Assembly (NCBI RefSeq): GCF_030159995.1
Contig: NZ_BSNM01000014.1
Span: 248,001 to 312,000, forward strand
Direction of reading: 5' to 3'
Length of the DNA stretch: 64,000 bases
Source: Litoribrevibacter albus
Lineage (GTDB): Bacteria > Pseudomonadota > Gammaproteobacteria > Pseudomonadales > Litoribrevibacteraceae
Of this stretch, positions 45,089-54,501 are shown in pieces. A program made the translations under genes and the position numbers. Under the pieces are notes generated by a model. That model saw only the letters and a list, made by a program, of their open reading frames with translations, made no database searches and was not told where the DNA came from. Within the stretch, counting starts at the first letter, position 1, and the number at the start of each line of letters is the position of its first letter.

Positions 45089-45744
45089 TAATGTGCGTTC
45101 TGCCCCAATGTTTCTGGGCTTATTAGAACGTCACTTTTTGAAGTTTTTTGTGTTCTGTTTTCTTTTGGTTCACCAATTGAAATATGAGATGAGGTGATCA
45201 TCTCTTCGTCGACATCATCTTCGCATTCGTAGACTGGTCGTAAGTCATGGTCAGCAACTTCCTGATCAGAGGTGTGAACCGCTCCGGTTGCTGTGTTCTT
45301 GGAGTCTACCATTTCTGAAATCATCATGTAGCGTGCCTTCATGTAAGCATCGGCTTGCTCTTCATAGGGAGAGCGATAAGGTGTCAGCACAAGATCAAAC
45401 ACCATAAACATGCAACCAATGGATGCCCAAGCAATAAATATGCTTTCACTTGTTGCAGCCTGAAGGTTAGGGGATTGAGCTAGAAAACTGGTAAATAATT
45501 CGATCAGCTGTTGTGAGAAAACAACAAGATTGAAATGGGACAGCAACAGGGGAATCCAGACCGCCAGAAATATTGGGAAAAAACCAAACGACCAGAGCAG
45601 TTTTCGTAAGACATAAATGGCGATGCGTTTTCGGTTCTCACGAGTGAGCTCCCGATCACTTTTTAGGTCATTCATATAACTGTCGCGAAGTTTCCAATAG
45701 TCGTTTAAATATTCTTCGCTCAGTGGCAAGTGTTTCGGTTTCAT
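45088..45744 (-). CDS. Two-pass membrane protein, unknown
   Basis: 218 residues. A charged N-terminal region (1-48) with LRDSYMNDLKSDRELTRENRK precedes TM1 (about 50-75, FGFFPIFLAVWIPLLLSHF) and TM2 (about 100-122, ESIFIAWASIGCMFMVFDLV). The C-terminal 90 residues are acidic and low complexity (ECEDDVDEEM) and probably disordered in the cytoplasm. I do not recognise it. It is divergent from gspE across 269 bp that contain ATCCAT-AA-ATGGAT at 45816-45829. Confidence 0.6.
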   Translation of the reverse strand: MKPKHLPLSEEYLNDYWKLRDSYMNDLKSDRELTRENRKRIAIYVLRKLLWSFGFFPIFLAVWIPLLLSHFNLVVFSQQLIELFTSFLAQSPNLQAATSESIFIAWASIGCMFMVFDLVLTPYRSPYEEQADAYMKARYMMISEMVDSKNTATGAVHTSDQEVADHDLRPVYECEDDVDEEMITSSHISIGEPKENRTQKTSKSDVLISPETLGQNAH

Positions 45745-46013
45745 CCAACAACCTCAATTTTGCGGTCAATATAAGTCCAGAAACGATCAGTATCCATACA
45801 TCCGTGTATTAGATGATCCATAAATGGATAACATCGTTGTACTCATTTAGGGCATCTGCTAGAGTCCCATGAATTATAATAATCAACAATAACTGCGTAG
45901 TTTTAAAAGTATATTTCTGAATCAACTGCAAAGATATGGTCTTTTTGTCATTATTTTTATCTAATATCTTACGTCAGCTTTGATGGGCAGTTTATTCAGC
46001 AACGGATGGTTTA

Positions 46014-47540
46014 ATGAACTCTACAGACTCCTCTATCACGCCTATGGTGTCTCCGGCTTTAATTACCGGCCAAGATCGGCTTCCTTATGGTTTTGCAAAA
46101 AAGCACGGTGTTGTTCTTGATATTCGCGAAGGAAGAAATCCAACACTGTACATCAAAGGGGATGCATCTCTTTCAGCATTCACAGAAGTACAGCGGATTC
46201 TCAATTGTGCTTTTGATGTTGAAGAAATTAGTGATGACGAGTTTGAAGGGCTTCTAGCTGAGCACTATCAAAATCAGTCCAGTGATGCCATGCAAATGGT
46301 TGAAGGCATCGGCGATGATATGAATCTTGAGTCACTGGCTGATTCAGTGCCTGAAAGTGAAGATTTGCTAGAGCAAGAAGACGACGCACCGATCATTCGA
46401 CTGATTAATGCTATTTTGACCGAAGCAATCAAAGAGAATGCGTCTGATATTCATATTGAAACCTTCGAACGAAACTTAACGGTAAGATTTCGTATTGATG
46501 GTGTCCTGCGAGAAATCGTTCAACCAAAACGTCAGTTGGCCCCTTTGCTTGTCTCACGTATCAAGGTTATGGCGAAGCTGGATATTGCTGAAAAGCGGAT
46601 TCCACAGGACGGCAGGATTTCTCTAAGAATTGCAGGTCGGGAAGTTGATGTTCGTGTATCGACAATGCCTGCGTCTAATGGCGAGCGTGTTGTACTTCGT
46701 CTTCTCGATAAAAATGCCACTCGACTGGATTTATCGCATTTAGGGATGGTCGATCGCGACTTTAAACTAATGCGGGAGTTGGTTAACAAGCCTCACGGTA
46801 TTATTTTGGTTACCGGCCCAACCGGTTCCGGTAAAACAACGACCTTGTATGCTGCGTTATCAGACATTAATGATCAGACCCGAAACATTCTTACCGTTGA
46901 AGATCCGATAGAATATAACTTGCCTGGTATTGGCCAGACGCAAGTGAACACGAAAGTCGATATGACCTTTGCTCGTGGCTTGAGAGCCATTCTCCGTCAG
47001 GACCCGGATGTGGTGATGATTGGTGAGATTCGTGATAGGGAAACGGCTGAGATCGCGGTTCAGGCATCGTTAACGGGTCACTTGGTGTTATCCACCTTGC
47101 ACACCAACACTGCTGTCGGTGCTGTTACACGTCTACAGGATATGGGCGTAGAGCCCTTCCTGATTTCCAGCAGTTTGTTAGGTGTATTAGCCCAGCGCTT
47201 GGTTCGAACGCTATGTCCGCACTGTAAAGAACCGTACGAAGCCGATGACGTTACGATTGAACTACTAGGTATCAAAGCACCGGAAAAACCTGTTGTTCTT
47301 TACCACCCTAAAGGCTGTGACCATTGCAATCAGAGTGGTTACCGGGGTCGTCAGGGTATTTATGAGTTGATACATATTGATGAAGAGATGAGGCACCAGA
47401 TCCATTCCTGTGCTGGAGAATCTGAGATGAATCATCATGCTCGGACTTTAACCCCGAGTATTCGTCAGGATGGCATGGAAAAAGCACTTCAAGGTATTAC
47501 TACCGTTGAAGAAGTTCTACGAGTGACCAGGGAAGATTAG
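46014..47540 (+). CDS. gspE: Type II secretion ATPase GspE
   Basis: Cytoplasmic hexameric ATPase powering pseudopilus assembly. Walker A is [15 protein letters not shown], the Asp box is [19 protein letters not shown], Walker B is [15 protein letters not shown] and the His box is STLHTN. The zinc tetracysteine is CPHC plus [17 protein letters not shown]. The N1 domain that docks on GspL is short. First gene of gspEFGHIJKLM. Genes gspC and gspD, which precede gspE in most operons, are not upstream here. Confidence 0.97.
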   Translation: MNSTDSSITPMVSPALITGQDRLPYGFAKKHGVVLDIREGRNPTLYIKGDASLSAFTEVQRILNCAFDVEEISDDEFEGLLAEHYQNQSSDAMQMVEGIGDDMNLESLADSVPESEDLLEQEDDAPIIRLINAILTEAIKENASDIHIETFERNLTVRFRIDGVLREIVQPKRQLAPLLVSRIKVMAKLDIAEKRIPQDGRISLRIAGREVDVRVSTMPASNGERVVLRLLDKNATRLDLSHLGMVDRDFKLMRELVNKPHGIILVTGPTGSGKTTTLYAALSDINDQTRNILTVEDPIEYNLPGIGQTQVNTKVDMTFARGLRAILRQDPDVVMIGEIRDRETAEIAVQASLTGHLVLSTLHTNTAVGAVTRLQDMGVEPFLISSSLLGVLAQRLVRTLCPHCKEPYEADDVTIELLGIKAPEKPVVLYHPKGCDHCNQSGYRGRQGIYELIHIDEEMRHQIHSCAGESEMNHHARTLTPSIRQDGMEKALQGITTVEEVLRVTRED

Positions 47541-47551
47541 GTTGTATTTCA

Positions 47552-48775
47552 ATGGCAGCATTTGACTACGTAGCGCTTGATCCTACAGGCAAAGAGAAAA
47601 AAGGGGTACTTGAGGGTGATAGCCCAAGGCAGGTACGTCAGTCTCTTCGTGATAAAGGCTTTACACCGCTCAGCGTTGAACAGGCGAAAGAGAAAAAAGG
47701 TGGCTTGGGACTTTCTTTTTCTTTTAGCGGTCGGGGAAGTATTTCAACCCCTGATTTGTCTCTTCTAACTCGACAGATGGCGACATTGGTTCAGTCTGGT
47801 TTACCTCTCGAAGAGGTGCTTAATGCGGTTGCGCATCAGAGTCCAAAACCAAGCATCAAGTCAATGATGCTTGCCATTCGTTCTAAGGTTCTCGAAGGTC
47901 ATAGCTTAGCTAACGCATTGGCTGAGTACCCTGGTGCCTTTCCTAAATTGTATCGCTCGACAGTTGCTGCTGGTGAGCACTCCGGTCATTTGGATTCTGT
48001 ATTAGAAAGTCTTGCTGACTATGTTGAACGACAACAAATGGCCGTCAGAAAGATTAAGATGGCCGCTATTTACCCGGTTATTCTAAGCCTGGTTGCAATC
48101 GGTGTTGTTGTTTTCCTTCTTACAACCGTTGTTCCTGACATAGTTGAAGTATTTGATACATCTAAACAAGAATTGCCGCCACTGACTAATGGCTTGATTG
48201 TCGTTAGTGATTGGATCATGGCTTACGGTCAATATCTGGCAATCGTTCTTGTTCTAATTATATTCATGATCAAATTTCAGATGTCCAAGAGTGAAGGCTT
48301 CGAACGAAAAGTTCATCAAGTACTTCTGAAACTGCCTTTGATAAAACGAATAGTACAGGGCGCTGACATTTCTCGTTTTACTAGTACATTAAGCATATTA
48401 ACGTCTAGTGGTGTACCTCTGGTTGAATCGTTATCAATCAGTTCTGAAGTAATGCAGAATCGAGTGCTTCGGGAAGCGATCACGGTTACTTCAGAAAAAG
48501 TCAGAGAAGGTTCCAGTTTAAAAAGAGCTTTGGAACAAACCGGACGTTTTCCGCCTCTAATGTTATACATGGTTGCAAGTGGCGAAACCTCGGGTGAGTT
48601 GGAAAACATGCTAAAGAGAACCGCTGAACAACAGGAAAGAGAATTGGAATCTCTTATTTCTACATTAGTTGGGCTTTTCGAACCGCTTATGTTGCTGTTT
48701 ATGGGAGGGATTGTAATGGTGATCGTGATGGCCATTATGATGCCATTAATGTCTATGAACACGCTTGTGAACTAG
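47552..48775 (+). CDS. gspF: Type II secretion inner membrane protein GspF
   Basis: Polytopic platform protein. It has two homologous T2SSF domains, about 70-195 (LLTRQMATLVQSGLPLEEVL) and 270-395 (FTSTLSILTSSGVPLVESL), with TM segments near 170-195, 220-240 and the C-terminus (LLFMGGIVMVIVMAIMMPL). The N-terminal domain AFDYVALDPTGKEKKGVLEG is typical. 407 residues. It begins 11 nt after gspE. Confidence 0.97.
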   Translation: MAAFDYVALDPTGKEKKGVLEGDSPRQVRQSLRDKGFTPLSVEQAKEKKGGLGLSFSFSGRGSISTPDLSLLTRQMATLVQSGLPLEEVLNAVAHQSPKPSIKSMMLAIRSKVLEGHSLANALAEYPGAFPKLYRSTVAAGEHSGHLDSVLESLADYVERQQMAVRKIKMAAIYPVILSLVAIGVVVFLLTTVVPDIVEVFDTSKQELPPLTNGLIVVSDWIMAYGQYLAIVLVLIIFMIKFQMSKSEGFERKVHQVLLKLPLIKRIVQGADISRFTSTLSILTSSGVPLVESLSISSEVMQNRVLREAITVTSEKVREGSSLKRALEQTGRFPPLMLYMVASGETSGELENMLKRTAEQQERELESLISTLVGLFEPLMLLFMGGIVMVIVMAIMMPLMSMNTLVN

Positions 48776-48822
48776 CACAAAATCTACATTTGATTATTAC
48801 TATTAGTAAAGAAGGACTGAGT

Positions 48823-49263
48823 ATGACTCGCATAGGAATTTCAAAGCAACAAACAGGTTTTACCTTAATCGAGATTTTGGTGGTACTTGTAATTTTGGCA
48901 ACATTGATTGCTGCCGTGGCGCCTAATATTCTTGGTCGAAGTGATGAGGCCCGAGTCACTGTTGCGAAGTCTGATCTAAAGGCCATATCCAATGCGTTAG
49001 ATATTTATAAGCTGGATAATTTTACCTACCCAACAACCGAGCAAGGTTTAGAAGCTTTAGTTAATAAGCCAACTGGCTTCCCTGAGCCAAAAAACTGGAA
49101 TAAAGACGGCTACTTGCCAAAACTACCTAAAGACCCTTGGGGCAACGAATACCAGTACATCAGCCCTGCAGACAGCAAACCATATGATGTTTTCACTTTT
49201 GGTTCAGATGCTCGTGAAGGCGGGGAAGACCATGCAGGCGACCTGAGTGTTTGGGACGAGTAA
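48823..49263 (+). CDS. gspG: Type II secretion major pseudopilin GspG
   Basis: 146-residue prepilin. Processing by the prepilin peptidase should occur at QQTG-FTLIE, leaving F+1 and E+5. The conserved DIYKLDNFTYPTTEQGLEALV and WGNEYQYISPADSKPYDVFTFGSD with the calcium-binding loop are typical. The ATG at 48823 has GAAGGA 7 nt upstream and is preferred over the more distant in-frame start. Confidence 0.96.
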   Translation: MTRIGISKQQTGFTLIEILVVLVILATLIAAVAPNILGRSDEARVTVAKSDLKAISNALDIYKLDNFTYPTTEQGLEALVNKPTGFPEPKNWNKDGYLPKLPKDPWGNEYQYISPADSKPYDVFTFGSDAREGGEDHAGDLSVWDE

Positions 49264-49283
49264 TTTATTGGTAGTCTTTGAAT

Positions 49284-49838
49284 ATGCGTAATCAACGGGG
49301 TTTCACCCTAATAGAATTACTGGTTGTTATGGTCTTGATAGCGGCACTGTTCAGTGCCGTTACTATTTCTACTGGCACTAATAATTCCAAACGTGATTTG
49401 GTTGAAGAGGGTAAACGTCTCCAGGCTTTGTTTAATGAGGCAAGCCAACAAGCCATTCTCTATAATCAGGAGGTCGGTTGGTATTTTACCGATGAAGAAT
49501 ATGGTTTTTTGACCTTTGATTACGATAACAATGTATGGAACGAAGCAGATCAAAAGATGTTTCGTAAGAGACCGGTTAATTTTGAAATTGATTTCACTTC
49601 CCTGAATGAGATTTCGATCTCAGAAGAGCTGAATACTATCTATAAGAACCCCCAAAAGCTTGACAATGATGAGGCTGCTTTGGTCCCTTCTATCGTATTT
49701 TCGTCTGATGGGCAGAATGACAGTTTTGAATTAGTGCTGTTTGAAGAAAATGATATTGATTGGCAAATTAAGTTTGCTTCGGATGGCTTTGGGCAAACTG
49801 AGCTGACTTTGCCTTTCGATGAGGACGACGATTTATGA
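49284..49838 (+). CDS. gspH: Type II secretion minor pseudopilin GspH
   Basis: About 184 residues. The class III leader is MRNQRG-FTLIELLVVMVLI, with E+5 in place. The C-terminal globular part is poorly conserved, as usual for GspH. EEGKRLQALFNEASQQAILYNQE is the GspH-specific helix after the stalk. The stop overlaps gspI (ATGA). The TTG two codons upstream is unlikely. Confidence 0.92.
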   Translation: MRNQRGFTLIELLVVMVLIAALFSAVTISTGTNNSKRDLVEEGKRLQALFNEASQQAILYNQEVGWYFTDEEYGFLTFDYDNNVWNEADQKMFRKRPVNFEIDFTSLNEISISEELNTIYKNPQKLDNDEAALVPSIVFSSDGQNDSFELVLFEENDIDWQIKFASDGFGQTELTLPFDEDDDL

Positions 49839-50236
49839 GTATAAATCGAAAATGTCGCCTATTTCAGCCTGGTTTTACCTTGATCGAGGTAATGATTGCC
49901 TTGATGATTTTTGCTGTTATTGCGGTGTCTGTAGGACGTTCTGCATCCATATACATTAATAATGCAGCCCGACTAGAACTAAAAACCAAAGCACTGTTAA
50001 TTGCGGAACAGGAGCTGAATGCTTTTGTCCTGGAACCTGGTTTTCCTGCTTCTAAAACGACTACTTATGATATTGATGTCGGAGATAAAACATGGGCAAT
50101 AACAAGAAAGGTTTCTGCTAATCCTCGAACTGCCAATTTTTTTAAATTAATCGAGCTTTCTGTTGCGGAGAAAGGCACTACTTTTGGTAAAGATTATCCG
50201 ATAGTGACATTGACTGGTTTTAAGGGGAAGAACTAG
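49835..50236 (+). CDS. gspI: Type II secretion minor pseudopilin GspI
   Basis: 133 residues. Prepilin site QPG-FTLIEVMIALMIFAVIAV with E+5. The stalk continues with LIAEQELNAFVLEPGFP. The C-terminus (TFGKDYPIVTLTGF) is in the usual GspI style. It overlaps gspH by 4 nt and gspJ by 1 nt, so translation is coupled. GspI, J and K form the tip complex of the pseudopilus. Confidence 0.93.
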   Translation: MSINRKCRLFQPGFTLIEVMIALMIFAVIAVSVGRSASIYINNAARLELKTKALLIAEQELNAFVLEPGFPASKTTTYDIDVGDKTWAITRKVSANPRTANFFKLIELSVAEKGTTFGKDYPIVTLTGFKGKN

Positions 50237-50856
50237 TGCAGGGGGTAAGATCACATTCAGGGTTTACATTACTGGAAGTCCTGCTTGCCATAGGCATAAC
50301 CGCATTAATTGGTGTTTCTACCTATACTCTACTCAGTCAAACTCTTCGTACGCGTGACCATCTTTCTGTTCAAGCTGAAGAGCTTAGAAGGTTTCAGCTT
50401 GCTGCTACCATTATTCAGCATGATATACGCCAAATATCAGATAGAGTTATTCGTGATCAGTTTGGTGATTACCAGCCTGCGTTACGATTAGGCGGATACA
50501 GCAATTACGGAGCATTAGAGTTTACCAAGAGTGGCGTTGCCAATATGCGTAGACAAGAAATCTCCAATTTTCAGAGAGTTTCATATCACCTAAGGGATGA
50601 TCGTCTGACTAGGTTTGTCTGGCCTGTATTAGATCAGGCTCCTGATTCAACGCCCAGAGAGCAGGAATTGTTAGAAGGGATTGCTGAAATAGAAGTGAAA
50701 GTCCTTGATGATAAAGAATGGAAAGCTGAGTGGCTTCCCAATCCTGCAAACATGTCTCCACAAGATTTGAAACAATTACCCGAAGCGATTTCCATTGAAA
50801 TCACGACAGATACTGGCGAGGTATATCGCTGGGTAGAGCAGGTGTTGAGAAAATGA
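50236..50856 (+). CDS. gspJ: Type II secretion minor pseudopilin GspJ
   Basis: 206 residues with a GTG start that overlaps the gspI stop by 1 nt. Prepilin site SHSG-FTLLEVLLAIGITALIG. LAATIIQHDIRQISDRVIRD, ALEFTKSG and YHLRDDRLTRFVWPVLD are the GspJ-specific blocks. It overlaps gspK by 4 nt. Confidence 0.94.
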   Translation: MQGVRSHSGFTLLEVLLAIGITALIGVSTYTLLSQTLRTRDHLSVQAEELRRFQLAATIIQHDIRQISDRVIRDQFGDYQPALRLGGYSNYGALEFTKSGVANMRRQEISNFQRVSYHLRDDRLTRFVWPVLDQAPDSTPREQELLEGIAEIEVKVLDDKEWKAEWLPNPANMSPQDLKQLPEAISIEITTDTGEVYRWVEQVLRK

Positions 50857-51884
50857 TCAGTATTTCGTTTAGCCGTCAGAAAGGCCTGGCGTTAATTTCT
50901 GTTTTATTCATAACGGCTCTAGTTGTTGCAATTATTACGGCTATTTCTCATCGGCAAACCATTGATATTCAGCTTACGGGTAATTTGGTGTTTAGGACTC
51001 AGGCTTTTCAGTACATTAAAGCTGTTGAAATAATGGCTGAAGAGTTAATGTACCAAGATTATGACTATGCTCAACAACAAAATAAAAAATTCGTTGATCA
51101 TCTCAATGAGAAGTGGAGTACAGATAGGTTGCTATATCCGATAGAAGGAAGACAAGGCTTTCTGGAAGCAGAAATATTTGACTTACAAGGGAAATACAAT
51201 CTCAATAATTTAGTTGATAAAAATTATAAGATCATCCCAACTCAATTCGATTATCTTAAGCGGCTTTTTTCACAAATATCATCAACGCATACTACAACAA
51301 TTCCCTCCGAGATCCCGGAATCCATCGTTGACTGGCTGGACGAGGATAACTCTTCCACCGGCCTAGGGCTGGAAGAAGGAGATTACCTAATAAAAGATCC
51401 AGCTTATAGGACACTTAATTTCCTGTTTTCAAGTATTGATGAACTAATGCTTATAGACAAAATGAAAGACTATTTCCCTTTGATTGCTCCTCATGTATCT
51501 GCATTGCCAGAACAAGCTACACTATTAAACGTTAATACTATGTCTCGTGAAGTCATACTATCATTAGATCCTGCTATTACAGAGTCAGATGTCGATACAT
51601 TAATCAAAGACAGAGCAGGTCTTAATAATGGCTATGAAGAGGTAAGTGACTTTCTTCAACATCAAGCGTTTGCCGGAATCTCAGGAAAGCTAAATCCGAA
51701 TGATTTTACTGTTGTATCCAATTACTTTTTGTTGAAAACACGAGTGACCTTAGGGGATCGCGTAGTACAAAGCTATAGTGTACTATTTCGGGACTCAAGT
51801 AATGGAAAAACACAGGTTATTAGTAGAGACTTAAGTAAACGATTTATACCAAATACTAATAAACCAATTTTCAGTTTTAATTAA
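50853..51884 (+). CDS. gspK: Type II secretion minor pseudopilin GspK
   Basis: 343 residues. Prepilin site QKG-LALISVLFITALVVAI, with Glu+5 absent as is normal for GspK. The large globular domain contains the calcium and saposin-like region (EAEIFDLQGKYNLNNLVDKN, then SIVDWLDEDNSSTGLGLEEG). It is the tip pseudopilin that caps the I-J-K complex. It starts within the gspJ stop (ATGA) and is followed by gspL after 19 nt. Confidence 0.95.
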   Translation: MISISFSRQKGLALISVLFITALVVAIITAISHRQTIDIQLTGNLVFRTQAFQYIKAVEIMAEELMYQDYDYAQQQNKKFVDHLNEKWSTDRLLYPIEGRQGFLEAEIFDLQGKYNLNNLVDKNYKIIPTQFDYLKRLFSQISSTHTTTIPSEIPESIVDWLDEDNSSTGLGLEEGDYLIKDPAYRTLNFLFSSIDELMLIDKMKDYFPLIAPHVSALPEQATLLNVNTMSREVILSLDPAITESDVDTLIKDRAGLNNGYEEVSDFLQHQAFAGISGKLNPNDFTVVSNYFLLKTRVTLGDRVVQSYSVLFRDSSNGKTQVISRDLSKRFIPNTNKPIFSFN

Positions 51885-51903
51885 TAATGCAGCAAGCGAC
51901 ACT

Positions 51904-53241
51904 ATGAAAGAAAAAGGATTCATTTTTTTACCTCCAAATTTCGATGCTTTTACAGCAGAAGAAGCACTCGATCATTTGTTAGTGGAGTTTGTTCGCTGGA
52001 GTGATCTTACTCGCTCGGCTGATAAGCATTTAAGCGGAGTTCCTGTGCAGGAAGTTAAAGACTTTCTGATGAGTTACCCTTCAGAGCAATTAGTTGTTAT
52101 TTTACCTTCTGCATCTGTCTCTATGATGGAAGTCGCAGTACCAACTAAAAAAGCCCGTCAGCTCAAACAAGCCTTGCCTTTCATCGTGGAAGAACAGACT
52201 GCACAAGATCCGGATAGTTTACTTCTAGTTTCTGACTATAAGCCTACAGATGGTCAACTAAATGTGACGGCGGTTGATAGAGAACTGATTGAGAAAGTTG
52301 TCGATTTATTTCGTCTGATTGGCCTTGAGATAACCGATTTGTATGGCATCGAGCAATTGTTGCCAACCCTTGAACAGCAGCTAATGTTGTTAACTGATGG
52401 AAAAATGGCTTTTCTGTCTCAGCAAGGTAAGAAGCCTATTTATCTGTCTGCTCAACAAATACCCTGGGGTCTTAAAAAGTTTTGGTCTCATACGGATGAG
52501 ACAGCATCACTTACAAATGTAAAATTGGTCCTCACCGAGTCATGTGAAATACATTATTCCGAACTGCAAGAAAGAATCGAAAATGCACTGCCTGAAAGTC
52601 AGGGCGTCGAGTTCTACTTTGATAAAATAGAAAGTATCTATCCTTATCTGGTTTCATTTGCAGCGACGGGCTCAAATGACTCTGATTATTTTCAAACGCT
52701 ACTCGTAGATTCATATAAGCCTAAGAAACAAACCAATCCTTGGCTAGCACTGTTAACGCCAACACTTGTTTTTGGAGCGATTGTACTGTGCTGTCATTTG
52801 GCGTTAACTTTGTATAACGGTTGGCAATATCAACAAAAAGCCAATGAATTACAGGCTCAAATCTATTCCACAGTGAAGAGAGCCATTCCTTCTGCTCAAT
52901 TATCAAAACTACAAAGTGATCGAGCACTGCGCTCGAAAATTAAATCAACCTTAATGAGGTCTGGCAGTTCGACTGAGGCTGTACTACTTGATAATGTAAC
53001 CTCCGACATTATTAATGCGCTTGCAGCATTTTCGAAAGATAAAGCGCCTTATGTCCAACGATTGTCATATCGGGCTGGAACAGGTGAAACGCAGTTAGAA
53101 TTACATGCCAATTCTTTTGCCCAAGTTGATCAATTCAAAGACTCTATGGATAAAACCGGGTACCAAGTTACGGTAGGGTCTGTCACAAATGATAATGGCA
53201 TATTCAAAGGCCGTTTAATTCTTCAGTCCAAGGAGGGGTAG
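51904..53241 (+). CDS. gspL: Type II secretion protein GspL
   Basis: 445 residues. The N-terminal actin-like cytoplasmic domain (1-265) contains KARQLKQALPFIVEEQTAQDP, the GspE-binding region. A single TM is at about 278-302 (LTPTLVFGAIVLCCHLALTL). The periplasmic ferredoxin-like domain ends with YQVTVGSVTNDNGIFKGRLI. It anchors the ATPase to the inner-membrane platform and binds GspM. It overlaps or abuts gspM. Confidence 0.93.
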   Translation: MKEKGFIFLPPNFDAFTAEEALDHLLVEFVRWSDLTRSADKHLSGVPVQEVKDFLMSYPSEQLVVILPSASVSMMEVAVPTKKARQLKQALPFIVEEQTAQDPDSLLLVSDYKPTDGQLNVTAVDRELIEKVVDLFRLIGLEITDLYGIEQLLPTLEQQLMLLTDGKMAFLSQQGKKPIYLSAQQIPWGLKKFWSHTDETASLTNVKLVLTESCEIHYSELQERIENALPESQGVEFYFDKIESIYPYLVSFAATGSNDSDYFQTLLVDSYKPKKQTNPWLALLTPTLVFGAIVLCCHLALTLYNGWQYQQKANELQAQIYSTVKRAIPSAQLSKLQSDRALRSKIKSTLMRSGSSTEAVLLDNVTSDIINALAAFSKDKAPYVQRLSYRAGTGETQLELHANSFAQVDQFKDSMDKTGYQVTVGSVTNDNGIFKGRLILQSKEG

Positions 53242-53246
53242 TGCTA

Positions 53247-53750
53247 ATGTCCGTCATTGATCGTTTACTTCAAAATCCTACTGTTCAACCCATACTTGTT
53301 CAATGGAATCAGCTTTCGTCTCGAGATCGTCTGGCACTTAAAGCGTTGGCGACCTTTTTTGGGTTATTTGCGCTATACAGCGTTGCTGTAAAGCCTGTTC
53401 TTGATTATGAAACAGCTCAAATTCAGTATTATGAAAGTCGCTTAGAGTTTCTTAAAGAGGTTAAAGACCATGAATCTGCGTTGATGAAGGCTGACTCATC
53501 AGGACAGAGTACTGGTGGCACACCAACCTCACTTGTCAACAGGTTGGCTAGAGCTAATAAAGTAGCTATTAAGCAGATCAGTCCAGATAAAGACAAGCAA
53601 GTTAGAGCTACGTTTGAGAATGTCGAGGCATTATCTCTACTTAGATTAATTCAAGAGCTTTCTCAGAAGCATAGTGTAGTGGTTGTTCAAGGATCTATTG
53701 ACCGTCGTTCACCGGGTAAGGTCAATGCTAAGCTAGTTTTTGCAGGATAA
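53247..53750 (+). CDS. gspM: Type II secretion protein GspM
   Basis: About 167 residues. Short cytoplasmic N-terminus, one TM at about 30-48 (ALKALATFFGLFALYSVAVKP), then a periplasmic ferredoxin-like domain (TSLVNRLARANKVAIKQISP, then LLRLIQELSQKHSVVVVQGS). The ATG at 53247 has GGAGGGG with 8 nt spacing, while the GTG at 53241 is too close. Last gene of the operon; gspN is absent. Confidence 0.93.
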   Translation: MSVIDRLLQNPTVQPILVQWNQLSSRDRLALKALATFFGLFALYSVAVKPVLDYETAQIQYYESRLEFLKEVKDHESALMKADSSGQSTGGTPTSLVNRLARANKVAIKQISPDKDKQVRATFENVEALSLLRLIQELSQKHSVVVVQGSIDRRSPGKVNAKLVFAG

Positions 53751-53836
53751 CTCGTTCATTTTTCTAATATTTATTGGTATTCAGTAAGTTACATGCTAGC
53801 TTATATTTAAAAGCGAGTTTTTAGGGAGATTTCAAG

Positions 53837-54466
53837 GTGGGTGATAAGTTTGATAAAAATGACCTGCGATTTGTAAAGGCTGATAAAGATGCAACGGGCG
53901 ATTTAAAGTCCTTACTGCTGCATGTTTATGAGGATGAACCAACCTTCCGCTATCTCTTTAACGCCAATAAGCCTGCCTATTCACAGCGTGTTCGTGCCAC
54001 CATTCGTGAAGCAGTTCATAGCTATTTTGATGACGACCATACTGTTATGTGTCTTTATCATAAGCATCAGTTAATCGGTTGCGTTTTTATCGGAACATCC
54101 GATGAAGAGCTTAATGTCACACACAACCCTATCTGGTACGCAAAGATGGTATTGACCGCTGGTTTCGATGCCACAGATCGCTACATTAAATATCAACAAA
54201 CTCTGGTCACTTCAATGCCAGAACATCCTTGTATTGTTTTACCTCTGATGGGTGTCCATCCAAAATTTAGAGATCATGGATGTGGTCACTATCTTATGGA
54301 AGCCACGCTTGAATATTGTCAAAAATATTATGACAAACCAGGCATTGGTGTCGAAGTTGCTAATCCCGAGTACGTTAAATTCTGTGAAGGATTTGGTTTT
54401 CAAGTAATGAACCAAATCAACCTTGGAGAGACTTCTACTACTGTGTTGTACAAATCATTTAAGTGA
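53837..54466 (+). CDS. GNAT family N-acetyltransferase
   Basis: 209 residues with a GTG start. The acetyl-CoA-binding region is LPLMGVHPKFRDHGCGHYLM, with the R/Q-x-x-G-x-G/A loop changed to RDHGCG. GIGVEVANPEYVKFCEGFGF is motif B. Motif A is preceded by MCLYHKHQLIGCVFIGTSDE. The substrate is unknown. It lies 86 nt after gspM and 35 nt before gor and may be cotranscribed with gor. Confidence 0.82.
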   Translation: MGDKFDKNDLRFVKADKDATGDLKSLLLHVYEDEPTFRYLFNANKPAYSQRVRATIREAVHSYFDDDHTVMCLYHKHQLIGCVFIGTSDEELNVTHNPIWYAKMVLTAGFDATDRYIKYQQTLVTSMPEHPCIVLPLMGVHPKFRDHGCGHYLMEATLEYCQKYYDKPGIGVEVANPEYVKFCEGFGFQVMNQINLGETSTTVLYKSFK

Positions 54467-54501
54467 TTTGTGTTAGTTCTCATTCTCCTGAAGGAAATTC
54501 C

